A stretch of 26,378 bases of DNA from an uncultured Eubacteriales bacterium (GCA_905193725.1 CAJJPW010000007.1:1-26378), one strand, 5' to 3'. Positions 6,226 to 14,622 are shown, numbered from the stretch's first letter. Notes: a model not told the origin generated them from the sequence alone. A program made the numbers and translations.

Positions 6226-8319
6226 TTATTCTGTCTTGCCATTTTCGTCTTCATCTTTTGCATCGCTGTCCTTTGGTTCAGAATCACCTTGGGGCTGTTC
6301 TTGACTTTCGCTCCCTGGAGAGGGCTGTTCTTGCATCTCTTGACGTTGCGCATCACCCTGAGCTGGCCCTTGAGAGGTGGTCTCTTGCGTATCATCTTGA
6401 GGGAGACTTTCCTGTCCAAGATCCTCTGCCTGCGCATTTATCTCAGGCGTCTTTGGCGTCTCATCCTCTTCAGGTAGTGTGCCGCCTTGGAACAGGATGT
6501 CGAATTCCTCGCCTGTGATCTTTTCTTTTTTGATCAGCACTTCGGCAATCGTGTATAGTTTATCCTTGTTGTCCTTTAAGATGGTCTCTGCCTTATGGTA
6601 TGCTTCCATAATGATTCGCTTTACTTCCCCATCAATTTGAGAGGCCACTTCTTCACTATAGTTCTTCGTATGGCCAAATTCTTTGCCCAAGAATACCTCT
6701 TGCTCTCCACCGAAGTAAATCGGCCCCACTAGGTCGCTCATGCCAAAGTTGATGACCATCTTCCGGGCCAATTCCGTAGCCCTTTGAATGTCATTGGAAG
6801 CCCCTGTGCTGATATCTCCTAATGTGAGGGACTCTGCCACACGTCCGCCTAACATCATGGCGATTTCATCGTACATCTTAGAGCGGAATAGATGGGTTTT
6901 ATCCTCATCCGGCAGCGTCATGGTATAGCCAGCTGCCATACCGCGGGGAATGATGGATACTTCATGCACCACATCGCAGTTGGGCAATACCTTTGCACAG
7001 ATTGCATGCCCCACTTCGTGGTAAGCCGTACACTTTTTATCGTATTCACTCACCACTCTGCTCTTCTTCTCCGGCCCTGCAATAACTCTCGTAATGGCCT
7101 CTTCCACATCAACCATTTCAATGAGCTTACTGTGCCTTCTGGCAGCTAAAATAGCCGCCTCATTGAGCACGTTTTCCAGATCAGCGCCAATGAACCCCGG
7201 GGTTCTCTTGGCCAGTATTTTCAGGTCAATATCTTTAGAAAGAGGCTTGCCCTTGGCATGTACTTTGAGAATCTCTTCTCTGCCCTTTACATCTGGGTAG
7301 TTTACCACAATTTGTCTATCAAATCTGCCCGGTCTCAAAAGGGCTGGGTCTAAAATATCCTTTCTGTTGGTTGCAGCCAACACGATAATACCCTCATTGG
7401 TCTGGAAGCCATCCATCTCCCCCAGCAGCTGGTTGAGCGTCTGTTCCCGCTCGTCATGGCCACCGCCCAGACCTGCACCTCTGTGTCTGCCTACCGCATC
7501 AATTTCATCGATAAAGATGATACAAGGAGCGTTTTTCTTGGCGTTTTCAAACAGATCTCTCACGCGGGAAGCGCCTACGCCTACAAACATCTCTACAAAG
7601 TCCGAACCACTGATGCTAAAGAACGGCACTCCCGCTTCCCCAGCAACGGCCTTGGCTAGCAGCGTCTTACCGCCTCCCGGAGGACCCACTAGCAGCACAC
7701 CTTTAGGAATTCTGGCACCCAATGCGATAAAGTTTTTGGGGTTCTTTAAGAACTCGACGATCTCCTTTAATTCCTCTTTTTCCTCATCTGCACCGGCTAC
7801 GTCGTCAAACGTCTTACGATTTTGATCGTTAATGGACATCTTTGCCTTGCTTTTGCCAAAGGACATAGCCTTATTGCCACCCTGAGACTGCCGCATGAGG
7901 AAATACCACACCACTACCAACAGAATAATCGGAATGAGATAGGGCAGTAGTGTCGCTAAGAATGAGGGCTCTGGAGTGGGTAAGTATACCACTTCAATGC
8001 CGTATTCTAGCGGATTACTCTTCCCGGTAATGGCCTGCATATCCGCATTAAACTGCTCCTCAGAGGAAATTTCCGTCATAAAATCGTATTTATCTGGGAA
8101 TTCCTGCTCCTGAATATTAGATTCTTTTAGCCTACCCACTAACGTGGTATCCATAATGGCAACTTCCGCCACTTCATTTTTTTCTACTTTTTGCAAGAAT
8201 TCAAAGTACTCTATTTCTTCTGTATTCGACTGACCAAGAAGACCAAAAGACTGTGTCATCAGCACGATAGCCAGGAGTATAATGATATACACCATCGGTC
8301 CTCTTAAAAACTTTTTCAA
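6226..8319 (-). CDS. ftsH: ATP-dependent zinc metalloprotease FtsH
   Basis: Membrane-anchored hexameric AAA+ protease that degrades misfolded membrane proteins and regulators. The start is TTG 8319, nine bases after AAGGAGG. Order: TM1 (about 8-28), periplasmic-side domain (30-120), TM2 (121-142), then the AAA module with Walker A 'GPPGGGKT' (212-219), Walker B 'IIFIDE' (267-272) and the second region of homology around 'RPGRFDR' (329-335). The zinc motif HEVGH (434-438; usually HEAGH) is followed by '[17 protein letters not shown]'. The protein is 697 residues. Its last 80 or so residues form a low-complexity tail rich in Gln, Glu, Asp, Pro and Ser with almost no hydrophobics, longer than in most FtsH proteins. 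It has its own promoter and terminator downstream of hpt, as in the Bacillota tilS-hpt-ftsH block. Confidence 0.97.
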   Translation of the reverse strand: MKKFLRGPMVYIIILLAIVLMTQSFGLLGQSNTEEIEYFEFLQKVEKNEVAEVAIMDTTLVGRLKESNIQEQEFPDKYDFMTEISSEEQFNADMQAITGKSNPLEYGIEVVYLPTPEPSFLATLLPYLIPIILLVVVWYFLMRQSQGGNKAMSFGKSKAKMSINDQNRKTFDDVAGADEEKEELKEIVEFLKNPKNFIALGARIPKGVLLVGPPGGGKTLLAKAVAGEAGVPFFSISGSDFVEMFVGVGASRVRDLFENAKKNAPCIIFIDEIDAVGRHRGAGLGGGHDEREQTLNQLLGEMDGFQTNEGIIVLAATNRKDILDPALLRPGRFDRQIVVNYPDVKGREEILKVHAKGKPLSKDIDLKILAKRTPGFIGADLENVLNEAAILAARRHSKLIEMVDVEEAITRVIAGPEKKSRVVSEYDKKCTAYHEVGHAICAKVLPNCDVVHEVSIIPRGMAAGYTMTLPDEDKTHLFRSKMYDEIAMMLGGRVAESLTLGDISTGASNDIQRATELARKMVINFGMSDLVGPIYFGGEQEVFLGKEFGHTKNYSEEVASQIDGEVKRIIMEAYHKAETILKDNKDKLYTIAEVLIKKEKITGEEFDILFQGGTLPEEDETPKTPEINAQAEDLGQESLPQDDTQETTSQGPAQGDAQRQEMQEQPSPGSESQEQPQGDSEPKDSDAKDEDENGKTE

Positions 8320-8393
8320 ATTCGCTGTCCTCCTTAAAGAGTCTAACTTTTGCCGAAAAGCCTCTCAGCAAAGCAAAAAGACTGCACTTTACT

Positions 8394-8422
8394 AGTGTAA
8401 CATAAAATTTTTCCAATTACAA
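8394..8422 (-). promoter_or_regulatory. Promoter of ftsH
   Basis: On the minus strand, TTGTAA (8417-8422), a 17-base spacer and TACACT (8394-8399) with a TGn extension. The predicted 5' leader of about 65 bases contains a hairpin, TGCTGA with TCGGCA, before the ribosome binding site. Confidence 0.6.
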
Positions 8423-8497
8423 TAATTAGCCGTTTTCTTTCACTAATTTATTATACGAAAGATACATAGCAGCTATTCTCAGAGCCTCCACCCACAT

Positions 8498-9061
8498 TTA
8501 CTCTGTATAAATATGAGGCTTTAATATGCCAATGTGCTTATACGTTCTATATTTTTCCGCATAGTCCAGGCCATATCCCACCACAAATTTGTCAGGCACT
8601 TCAAATCCCACATAATCCGCCTCAAAAGGCACCTCTCTGCGCTCCGGTTTGTCTAAAAGCGTGCACACTTTAAGGGACTTCGGATTGCGGCTGGAGAGCA
8701 ATTTGGTCAGGTGGGTGAGGGTATGCCCACTATCTACAATATCCTCTACAATCAGCACATCTTTGTCCTGGATGTTCTGCTGTAAATCGTACTGGATGCG
8801 CACCATCCCAGAGGATTGAGACGCATTTCCATAACTGGATACTGCCATAAAATTCATAGTGAGGGGCAAATCGATTTCCTTTACTAGATCACAGTAAAAC
8901 ATCACCGCTCCCCTTAAAATACATACTGTCAGCAGATCTTTATCCATATAATCCTGTTTGATCTGCTGCCCCATCTCTCTAATCCTCTGTCTAATTTGAT
9001 CTTCTGTGATGAGGATCTCCTCAATGTCCTTTCCCATTAGGCAATAATTCTTATCAACCAT
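8498..9061 (-). CDS. hpt: Hypoxanthine phosphoribosyltransferase
   Basis: This purine-salvage enzyme joins hypoxanthine (and usually guanine) to PRPP to give IMP (GMP). It is 187 residues from ATG 9061, with AAAGGGG upstream. Diagnostic motifs are 'LRGAVMFYCDL' (about 49-59), the flexible loop 'SSYGNAS' (75-81), the PRPP-binding 'VEDIVDSGHTL' (about 104-114), 'LLDKPERREV' and the C-terminal 'GYGLDYAEKYR'. The ending 'LKPHIYTE' is typical of Bacillota Hpt. Only 21 bases separate it from tilS, so the two are co-transcribed, as in Bacillus, where Hpt and TilS also act together on ftsH expression. Confidence 0.96.
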   Translation of the reverse strand: MVDKNYCLMGKDIEEILITEDQIRQRIREMGQQIKQDYMDKDLLTVCILRGAVMFYCDLVKEIDLPLTMNFMAVSSYGNASQSSGMVRIQYDLQQNIQDKDVLIVEDIVDSGHTLTHLTKLLSSRNPKSLKVCTLLDKPERREVPFEADYVGFEVPDKFVVGYGLDYAEKYRTYKHIGILKPHIYTE

Positions 9062-9082
9062 CGTTTTTCCCCTTTGTATCTC

Positions 9083-10480
9083 TTAGCTATCGAGCTTTTT
9101 ACCATTTGGTTTTTTCTCTTCTCCTGTTAACTCTAGCCGCAACACGCTTGTACTATTAGGGCGAATTCTCAGTTTTTCTCCCAGTTGTAGACCCACTGCC
9201 CAAAGCACCTGATTTCCATCGCATAAAAAGAGCATCTCGTCTCTCTCGTCTCGCGGCACTTTTTGGTCTATCAAATAATCCTTGAGTTTTTTGCTGCCTC
9301 CCCCAAAAGGAATAAACATATCGCCATTTTTTCTGTTGCGCAATTTCAGATTTTCGCACTGTTCCAACGCCTTGGCATCCACATATTGTACTAGACTATC
9401 CTTTGGCGGATAGTTAGAAGGCATTTGCTCTACCTGCTCAATACGCAGGGTCATTCCATCTTTTTGGCCTCCCCCGCTTCCCACGTCCACTTCCATTTCC
9501 CAGTAGATATGGGTCTGTATTTTTTGAATCACCAGTGTATCGTATATCACCTGGGCGATGAGACCATTCGTCAAAGAAAGGCGCTTTCCCGTCCCTTTTT
9601 TGGCCATTAATTGAAGGATACCCTGTATATGTTTTGCCTCTACATCCTGCAAAGTAAACACCCGCTCCAGCGCCTGCCTCACCATCAACTGCTGTGCAGC
9701 CTTAGGATGGGCCAGGGTCTTTGGAATATCTAACGCAATTCGATCTCTTTTCTCCTGGACGCATTGTTTATAATCCTCTTGCAGATACTCCATCAGCAGC
9801 TCGGTTTGCCCCTTGATTCGACAGGATAGCCCTAAAACCGCCTCTTCCACCCCGGGGTTGAGTTGTTTAAGCCTCGGAATAATCTGGTGTCTTAAGTAGT
9901 TGCGCGAATACTCTAGCTCTGCATTGGTGGCATCCTCCCGATAGGATAAGCCTCTTTGCTTCAAATAGTCTAGAATCTCCTGCTTGCTCACCTGGAGCAG
10001 TGGCCTAATATAGTTTTCTCGCTTGAGTTCCATGCCAAAAAGTCCTTTGGCGCCACAGCCCCTTATCATGTTCCACAAAATGGTCTCCAGTTGGTCATCT
10101 CGATGGTGGGCTAGCGCAATGCACGCCAGGCCATATGTGTCCATACACCTCTCAAAAAAACCATAGCGGAGAAGCCGACCTGCTGCCTCTAAGCCTATTT
10201 TATGCTCTTTTGCGTACCTAGGCACATCGCCATGTTCTAAAACAAAGGGAACGCCGTATCGCAGGGCAAGCGTTCTACAAAATTCCGCGTCGTCCAACGC
10301 ATCTTGCCCCCGAATCCCGTGCTCAAAGTGGAGCGCCATCCACTGATTTCCGGGATAGTTTTCCACTAGAAAATCGAGAAGCGCCACAGAATCCGATCCT
10401 CCGGATAATCCAATGCCTATTTTCTGTCCTGGCTCGAATAAGCCGTATTTGGCAATCGCCCTTGAAACTTTTTTAAACAT
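9083..10480 (-). CDS. tilS: tRNA(Ile)-lysidine synthase
   Basis: It converts C34 of the CAU-anticodon tRNA-Ile to lysidine using ATP and lysine, so that AUA codons are read as Ile. The 465-residue protein has the N-terminal PP-loop ATPase signature 'SGGSDS' (25-30), the following 'HFEHGIRGQDALDDAEFC' block (about 51-68) and 'ALAHHRDDQLETILWNMIRG' (about 122-141). It also has 'SRNYLRHQIIPRL' and a C-terminal TilS substrate domain with 'FIPFGGGSKKLKDYLIDQKVPR'. Start ATG 10480 aligns with other TilS N-termini but has no Shine-Dalgarno sequence; a promoter-like -35/-10 pair ends only eight bases upstream. Confidence 0.95.
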   Translation of the reverse strand: MFKKVSRAIAKYGLFEPGQKIGIGLSGGSDSVALLDFLVENYPGNQWMALHFEHGIRGQDALDDAEFCRTLALRYGVPFVLEHGDVPRYAKEHKIGLEAAGRLLRYGFFERCMDTYGLACIALAHHRDDQLETILWNMIRGCGAKGLFGMELKRENYIRPLLQVSKQEILDYLKQRGLSYREDATNAELEYSRNYLRHQIIPRLKQLNPGVEEAVLGLSCRIKGQTELLMEYLQEDYKQCVQEKRDRIALDIPKTLAHPKAAQQLMVRQALERVFTLQDVEAKHIQGILQLMAKKGTGKRLSLTNGLIAQVIYDTLVIQKIQTHIYWEMEVDVGSGGGQKDGMTLRIEQVEQMPSNYPPKDSLVQYVDAKALEQCENLKLRNRKNGDMFIPFGGGSKKLKDYLIDQKVPRDERDEMLFLCDGNQVLWAVGLQLGEKLRIRPNSTSVLRLELTGEEKKPNGKKLDS

Positions 10481-10488
10481 GATAATTC

Positions 10489-10517
10489 ATTTTAAACTTA
10501 TTTTATTTTAAGATCAA
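10489..10517 (-). promoter_or_regulatory. Promoter-like element immediately upstream of tilS
   Basis: On the minus strand TTGATC (10512-10517), a 17-base spacer and TAAAAT (10489-10494). The predicted transcript start falls at or within a few bases of the tilS ATG, which would give a leaderless message. The local AT-richness makes a chance match possible. Confidence 0.45.
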
Positions 10518-10630
10518 TATATTTCATAAAATGTTTATACTTTTTTAGGTGCTTGTAGCCTTTCCCTCCTATATACAGTATTCTTCTCCCAAATGCCCTC
10601 CCCCATTTATCTGTAGACAAAAAAATAAAT

Positions 10631-10659
10631 TTGCAATGTAATTTTATTTGCACTATAAT
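10631..10659 (+). promoter_or_regulatory. Sigma-A promoter of the THF riboswitch/folT transcript
   Basis: TTGCAA (10631-10636), a 17-base spacer and TATAAT (10654-10659). The predicted start near 10666 lies about 40 bases before the riboswitch core. Confidence 0.75.
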
Positions 10660-10706
10660 GAGTATGTTGGCAAGGCGAAAATTGTCAACACATTGTTTTT
10701 TCATGA

Positions 10707-10862
10707 TAGCAGAGTAGATATTTGTGCGTGAAGTGTCAGTCGGACGGGGAGTTGCCGCTGAACGAAAAGTACTATGCTTGCGGTACAAATGTCGCATCCC
10801 GCTGCTACATAATAGGAGGATAGGCACCTCTTGGCGTGTAGCAACATGTAAATAGGAGGTGT
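10707..10862 (+). promoter_or_regulatory. THF (tetrahydrofolate) riboswitch with expression platform
   Basis: The aptamer spans about 10707-10807. P1 is TAGCAG (10707-10712) with CTGCTA (10802-10807). Conserved blocks GCGTGAAGTG (10725-10734), AACGAA (10761-10766), TGCTTGCGGT (10775-10784) and CGCATCCCGCTGCT (10793-10806) fit the THF-I class found before folT in Clostridia. Downstream, CACCTC (10825-10830) can pair with the folT ribosome binding site GAGGTG (10856-10861), which runs into seven T's, giving an OFF hairpin (terminator and/or site sequestration). Alternatively, TGCTAC (10803-10808, part of P1) can pair with GTAGCA (10838-10843) while CCTC pairs with the upstream GAGG (10816-10819), freeing the ribosome site. 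Ligand-stabilised P1 would thus turn folT off. Confidence 0.9.
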
Positions 10863-10868
10863 TTTTTT

Positions 10869-11438
10869 ATGGGTAAAATCATGGACCTTTTCCATGACTC
10901 TGCAAAAAATTTCAAAGACCTTCGCTGTCTCATTATCACAGCCCTGTTCATTGCCCTTCAAATCATACTGGATATGTTCTGCCAAATTTACATCACCCAG
11001 GAGCTAAGAGTAGGCTTTGCCTTTTTAGGCGCCGCCTGTATTGGCATGTTATATGGGCCATCTGTAGGTATCATTGCAGGTCTTGTATCAGACGTTCTCA
11101 CCTATGTGATCACCCATTCACCTGGTGGCTTTTTCCCAGGGTTTACAGTGACCACCATGGTGGCAGGGATGATCTACGGCTGTTTTTTGTATCGCAAAAA
11201 AATCACTGTAATGCGCTGCATTCTCACTAAGCTCACGATCAATGTGGGTTGCAACATATTGCTCAACTCCCTGTGGTTTTCGCTGTTAAACGGCCAGGCG
11301 ATGTTTGCCATTATTGCCAGCCGGATTTTAAAAAATGTGATTTTGCTGCCTGTGGAAATTATTTTGCTATACTTTGTGTGTAATGCAGTATATGCTATTT
11401 ACGTTAGAAGCAATATGAGAGTGCGAAATGGAATTTGA
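10869..11438 (+). CDS. folT: ECF transporter substrate-binding (S) component, folate type
   Basis: A hydrophobic 189-residue protein with about six membrane segments, starting at ATG 10869, seven T's after the ribosome binding site. The segment 'ELRVGFAFLGAACIGMLYGP' (about 45-64), followed by 'GIIAGLVSDVLTYVI', is the typical arrangement of FolT-like S components. These bind a vitamin with high affinity and work with the shared EcfA/EcfA'/EcfT energising module, which is not encoded here. Assignment to folate rests mainly on the THF riboswitch directly upstream. It lies divergently between tilS and spoIIE, where most relatives have no such gene, so it may be a later insertion into the conserved block. 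Confidence 0.9.
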   Translation: MGKIMDLFHDSAKNFKDLRCLIITALFIALQIILDMFCQIYITQELRVGFAFLGAACIGMLYGPSVGIIAGLVSDVLTYVITHSPGGFFPGFTVTTMVAGMIYGCFLYRKKITVMRCILTKLTINVGCNILLNSLWFSLLNGQAMFAIIASRILKNVILLPVEIILLYFVCNAVYAIYVRSNMRVRNGI

Positions 11439-11445
11439 ACGAATC

Positions 11446-11485
11446 ATATGAAAAAGATGCTGCCAAGGCAGCATCTTTTTCATAT
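11446..11485. terminator. Bidirectional terminator between folT and spoIIE
   Basis: A perfect 19-base inverted repeat with AAAAAGATGCTGCC on one side and GGCAGCATCTTTTT on the other, separated by AA. Both strands end in a T tract, so it can terminate folT (+) and spoIIE (-). Confidence 0.92.
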
Positions 11486-11511
11486 ATTGGGAGAGAAAAT
11501 CTCTTGGGGGG

Positions 11512-13776
11512 CTAAACTGCTTTGCGGATTTTGGTCACCATAACTGTCGTATCATCCCGTGCCTGGCCATTGCATAGCTTTAAGGCACTATCTAAAATCT
11601 CATCTGCAACTACCTGCACACCGCTGTTTTTCAGGCAGGTAGTGAGGGCAAAATGCAACTGGTCGTTTTCCTCCTCTAAATCGGAGATGCCATCTGTAAA
11701 CATGATGATCACATCCCCATCCTGGAGTTCTATCTCCTGCTCCGCCGGCTCAAATTCATCGAGAATCCCCAAAGGGAGAGCTCCTGCATGGATCTTTTGC
11801 AACTCGCCTTCTCGGAACAAATAACTGTGTGGTGCACCAATCTTTGTAAATCTGGCATTTCCATGAATCAAATCCAGCATGCACAAATCCATCGTGGAGA
11901 ACATCTCTTCGTTCGAACTGAGTATCAGCAACTTATTGATGGCATCCAGCGTGGTCTTGTGATCAAAACCTGCCCGATAAAAATCCTCCATCAGTGTTAC
12001 TGCCGCACAGCTTTCTCTATGTGCCTTTTCTCCGCTTCCCATGCCATCACACAGAAGCAACATATATTTGCCATCCTTCAGGCCTTCAAAGGAATGGGCG
12101 TCGCCGCATAGCTTGTTCCCCGCCTTTGGTGTCTGGGCGATTCCCGTGATCACCTCAAATCGCTTGGCCTCTTCATAGGTTAAATTGCAATATTTGCTTC
12201 CTCCTGCATAACAGATGGATTCCTGGCAGCGCATGGGCTTACCCAGAGTGCTGGAGACAATATCCTGCACTTTGTTTTTGCACGCCATGCTGCCATCACA
12301 GCACTTCATTTTGATGTGCACCGCCTCATATGAGCCACTTTTCTCTACGCAGACCTCTTTGGGCCGCAACCCCAACCTGTCAAGCTTTTCTTTGATCTCC
12401 TCTTCTAACTCTTGATGAAAACTGATGTCCATCTCTAAATCCTTGCCTAAGCTGGCGATGACTCGAGAGACCCCTTCCAGCTGCTCGCCTACAATTGCCC
12501 GGCTCTCCATTACCTTGTTATGCCACTTGTTGTTGGTAGAAAACACGTAAAACACCTTTTTGGCAGCTTCCAGCAGTGCTTCTGGCCGTACACATGTCTT
12601 TTTCAAATGTTTGCCCAAATCCCGAATGGTGAGCGTCTGCCCACTTTCGTATTTGGAATATAGTTTTTGCATGACTCCATAGGTATTTAAAAAATCCGTT
12701 TGCCAGCATCCCTTGGTAAACATGCAGTTTTTACAGCATTCCTCTGGAATTTTGGCGATCATATAGTTGATTTTATTTCCATGCTGCATTTTCGCTTTGG
12801 TCGCATCGGCAAATACATGGGAGGCGTTTAAAAACACCGCGCTGATCTCTTTCAGCCGGCCAATGGTCTGGTCTCGAAACCTCTTCAAATGGATTTTCTG
12901 CTCAAAGTCTCTTCTCACGTTGGCATCAATATATCTCCCAATAAACAGATACGCTTTTTTCGGCACCAGTACAAAGGCAATGGTGGCGATTACCGTATCG
13001 ATGAGGGGAATGATCACCAAGGAGGAACCGTTGATATAAAATGTCATAATGGCGTTAACCAGTATAAAGCTCAAGGCCACACCCGGTTTTTTCAATTTGC
13101 GGAATACACCTCCTACTAAGGCACACAGTCCTAGGTTTGCAGCAAATGTAACTTCCCCGCCACCAATCACAGTGGCGAATCCCAGCAAGATACCCGCTGC
13201 TGCGCCAATTCCGGCACCACCTAGATAGCAGAGCCCCATGCTGAGAAAGATAGCCACGATATCTCTTAAATAGACATTTCCAATGTGGATATTCCCCATT
13301 CCCAAGATACATAGTAGCACCACAAAGGCAGCGCTGATGATCTCCTCATCGGATAATATAATTCTGCCCCGCCTTCCCTTCACCATTTTAATGGCGCTGT
13401 CAAATACCATGATCATGATGAGACAAGTACTGGCCTCTATTACAGAGGTAAGCACCGCTAATATGAGATTGAGCTTGAAAAACAGCGTGCTCACCAGATA
13501 CGCCAAAATAGTGATGGAGCAAACTAGCTTTCGATTGAGTTTGACCTTCAAGATGGTCAAAATAATGCAAAGAGAAGCGCAAATGCAGGGGACACAGAAT
13601 GTATATCCCACGTACTGCATACTGGGAATTTGAATGCACAGCGAGGCCAATAGGCCTGCAAGCACCATATAGGCGTTGATTTTGCTGTTGTTCAAAAAAG
13701 CTGCCATCAGAAAGGCAGTGCCGAAGGGCAGTACTCCTTCATACAGCTCTACTCTTCCGATCAATAGCCCAAGCAC
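11512..13776 (-). CDS. spoIIE: Stage II sporulation protein E (membrane PP2C phosphatase)
   Basis: SpoIIE dephosphorylates SpoIIAA to activate sigma-F in the forespore and helps place the polar septum. From GTG 13776 the open frame gives 754 residues. There are about ten membrane segments (1-275), a middle regulatory region (about 285-545) with the cysteine cluster 'CCKNCMFTKGC' (347-357), and a C-terminal PP2C domain with 'LLCDGMGSGEKAH' (574-586), 'IMFTDGISD' and 'ARDDTTVMV'. GTG 13776 has no good ribosome site, and the frame stays open upstream with SpoIIE-like sequence (…LSWLFYRLLPF). The likely true start is ATG 13853, one base out of frame; see the separate entry. It is preceded by a tRNA gene and followed by tilS-hpt-ftsH, as in many Bacillota. 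Confidence 0.95.
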   Translation of the reverse strand: MLGLLIGRVELYEGVLPFGTAFLMAAFLNNSKINAYMVLAGLLASLCIQIPSMQYVGYTFCVPCICASLCIILTILKVKLNRKLVCSITILAYLVSTLFFKLNLILAVLTSVIEASTCLIMIMVFDSAIKMVKGRRGRIILSDEEIISAAFVVLLCILGMGNIHIGNVYLRDIVAIFLSMGLCYLGGAGIGAAAGILLGFATVIGGGEVTFAANLGLCALVGGVFRKLKKPGVALSFILVNAIMTFYINGSSLVIIPLIDTVIATIAFVLVPKKAYLFIGRYIDANVRRDFEQKIHLKRFRDQTIGRLKEISAVFLNASHVFADATKAKMQHGNKINYMIAKIPEECCKNCMFTKGCWQTDFLNTYGVMQKLYSKYESGQTLTIRDLGKHLKKTCVRPEALLEAAKKVFYVFSTNNKWHNKVMESRAIVGEQLEGVSRVIASLGKDLEMDISFHQELEEEIKEKLDRLGLRPKEVCVEKSGSYEAVHIKMKCCDGSMACKNKVQDIVSSTLGKPMRCQESICYAGGSKYCNLTYEEAKRFEVITGIAQTPKAGNKLCGDAHSFEGLKDGKYMLLLCDGMGSGEKAHRESCAAVTLMEDFYRAGFDHKTTLDAINKLLILSSNEEMFSTMDLCMLDLIHGNARFTKIGAPHSYLFREGELQKIHAGALPLGILDEFEPAEQEIELQDGDVIIMFTDGISDLEEENDQLHFALTTCLKNSGVQVVADEILDSALKLCNGQARDDTTVMVTKIRKAV

Positions 13777-13865
13777 AAAAGGCAGCAGCCTATAAAACAG
13801 CCAACTCAGATTTAAAAAGTCTGCCTTTTTGTGTTTGTTTTAGTCTGTGCCATTGTTTTCCCTCC
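13777..13865 (-). other. Probable true 5' end of spoIIE, interrupted by a one-base frameshift
   Basis: On the minus strand GGAGGG (13860-13865) lies six bases before ATG (13851-13853). This frame gives MAQTKTNTKRQTF and then a stop. One extra base in either the A5 run (13826-13830) or the T5 run (13814-13818) would join it to the spoIIE frame, adding about 26 residues ending …FLNLSWLFYRLLPF before the annotated GTG. This may be a sequencing error in a homopolymer, a real mutation, or slippage-dependent expression. Confidence 0.7.
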
Positions 13866-14347
13866 ATCTTATCTCCTAATAGGAATCTATTTTCTATTTT
13901 TGCATAAGCTATCATAGAGCTAGCTTTGTTTCCGTCTCTGTTTGGTGCATTTACGATTTAATCATATGGCGACATCAAAAACTGTCGCTTGATCGCCACA
14001 TAGAAGACAAAAATATCTACAAAAAATACAGAAGTTTCCCCTTGCGAACGGCGTTTTTGTGCCAGTTCTCCTTTTTAACAATTTTTTTATCATAATTTTT
14101 AAGTGTTTCTTTCCATTTGACTGTCGATTTTTCACGAGAAAAGAGTGAGAAAGAGTGAGTTTTTATATGGGTATTATGAAATCTATTACTACATCTTCCA
14201 TATAGGAGACTTGCTCAGGCAGAGCTTTATGAAAAGCATATGGCTTCATGCACCAAAATATCACATATCCCAAAATTAATGTGTGCAATTTTCTTGAACT
14301 AGTGGTATGGCAGCGCTCTGCCAATAAAAGCACCTTATTTCTGGCGC
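13866..14347. other. Gene-free stretch upstream of spoIIE
   Basis: About 480 AT-rich bases with no supportable gene on either strand. The only structure noted is GCGACA (13969-13974) and TGTCGC (13983-13988), an inverted repeat about 105-120 bases upstream of the likely spoIIE ribosome site. It is not close enough to a Spo0A box to name. The spoIIE promoter should lie here but I cannot place it with confidence. Confidence 0.5.
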
Positions 14348-14384
14348 AAAAAATACCGCAAGCTACCATCGTAAATTGCGATAT
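14348..14384 (-). terminator. Second (distal) terminator behind tRNA-Thr
   Basis: On the minus strand ATATCGCAA pairs with TTGCGGTAT (one G-U) around a 14-base loop, followed by six T's. It is nearly the same as the hairpin at 14444-14479 and lies about 60 bases beyond it. Confidence 0.7.
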
Positions 14385-14443
14385 AGGGTACAGTGACACG
14401 CTTTTAGAACTTTGCAGATAAAAACGCCTTGTTTCGGATATAT

Positions 14444-14479
14444 AAAAATACCGCAACCCACCCACGTGAATTGCGATAT
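14444..14479 (-). terminator. Terminator of tRNA-Thr
   Basis: On the minus strand ATATCGCAA pairs with TTGCGGTAT (one G-U) around a 14-base loop, followed by TTTTTATA. It begins 20 bases beyond the tRNA 3' end. Confidence 0.75.
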
Positions 14480-14498
14480 TCCCTCGGGCCATTGCCCG

Positions 14499-14574
14499 TG
14501 GAGCTGATGAGCAGACTTGAACTGCCGACCTCTTCATTACCAATGAAGTGCTCTACCGCCTGAGCTACATCAGC
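14499..14574 (-). tRNA. tRNA-Thr (anticodon GGT)
   Basis: The minus strand folds into a complete 76-base cloverleaf. The acceptor is GCTGATG with CATCAGC, then a D arm (GCTC/GAGC). The anticodon arm is CTTCA-TTGGTAA-TGAAG with anticodon GGT, there is a five-base variable region, and the T arm is GGCAG-TTCAAGT-CTGCT. The CCA end is encoded (14499-14501). GGT reads ACC and ACT threonine codons. It has its own promoter and terminators, and sits upstream of spoIIE, a position where Bacillota often carry tRNA genes. Confidence 0.97.
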
Positions 14575-14593
14575 ATTTGTTAGAACGAGTTTT

Positions 14594-14622
14594 ATTATAA
14601 TAAAAAAACCGGTGAAATTCAA
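14594..14622 (-). promoter_or_regulatory. Sigma-A promoter of tRNA-Thr
   Basis: On the minus strand TTGAAT (14617-14622), a 17-base spacer and a perfect TATAAT (14594-14599), about 20 bases before the mature tRNA 5' end. Confidence 0.85.

Noticed and set aside
8320..8497. Terminator after hpt
   Set aside because: The only hairpin (about 8346-8367) lies in the ftsH leader after the ftsH promoter and has no T tract; hpt transcripts may read into ftsH.
10498..10985. Minus-strand open frames opposite the riboswitch and the start of folT
   Set aside because: They are the complement of a structured RNA leader and the folT promoter; no ribosome sites.
13969..13988. GCGACA/TGTCGC dyad as a Spo0A box upstream of spoIIE
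   Set aside because: The half sites match only part of TGTCGAA and lie far from the likely start; not enough to claim.
14163..14543. A 126-codon open frame on the minus strand
   Set aside because: It overlaps the tRNA-Thr gene and both terminators, has no ribosome site, and its composition is not protein-like.
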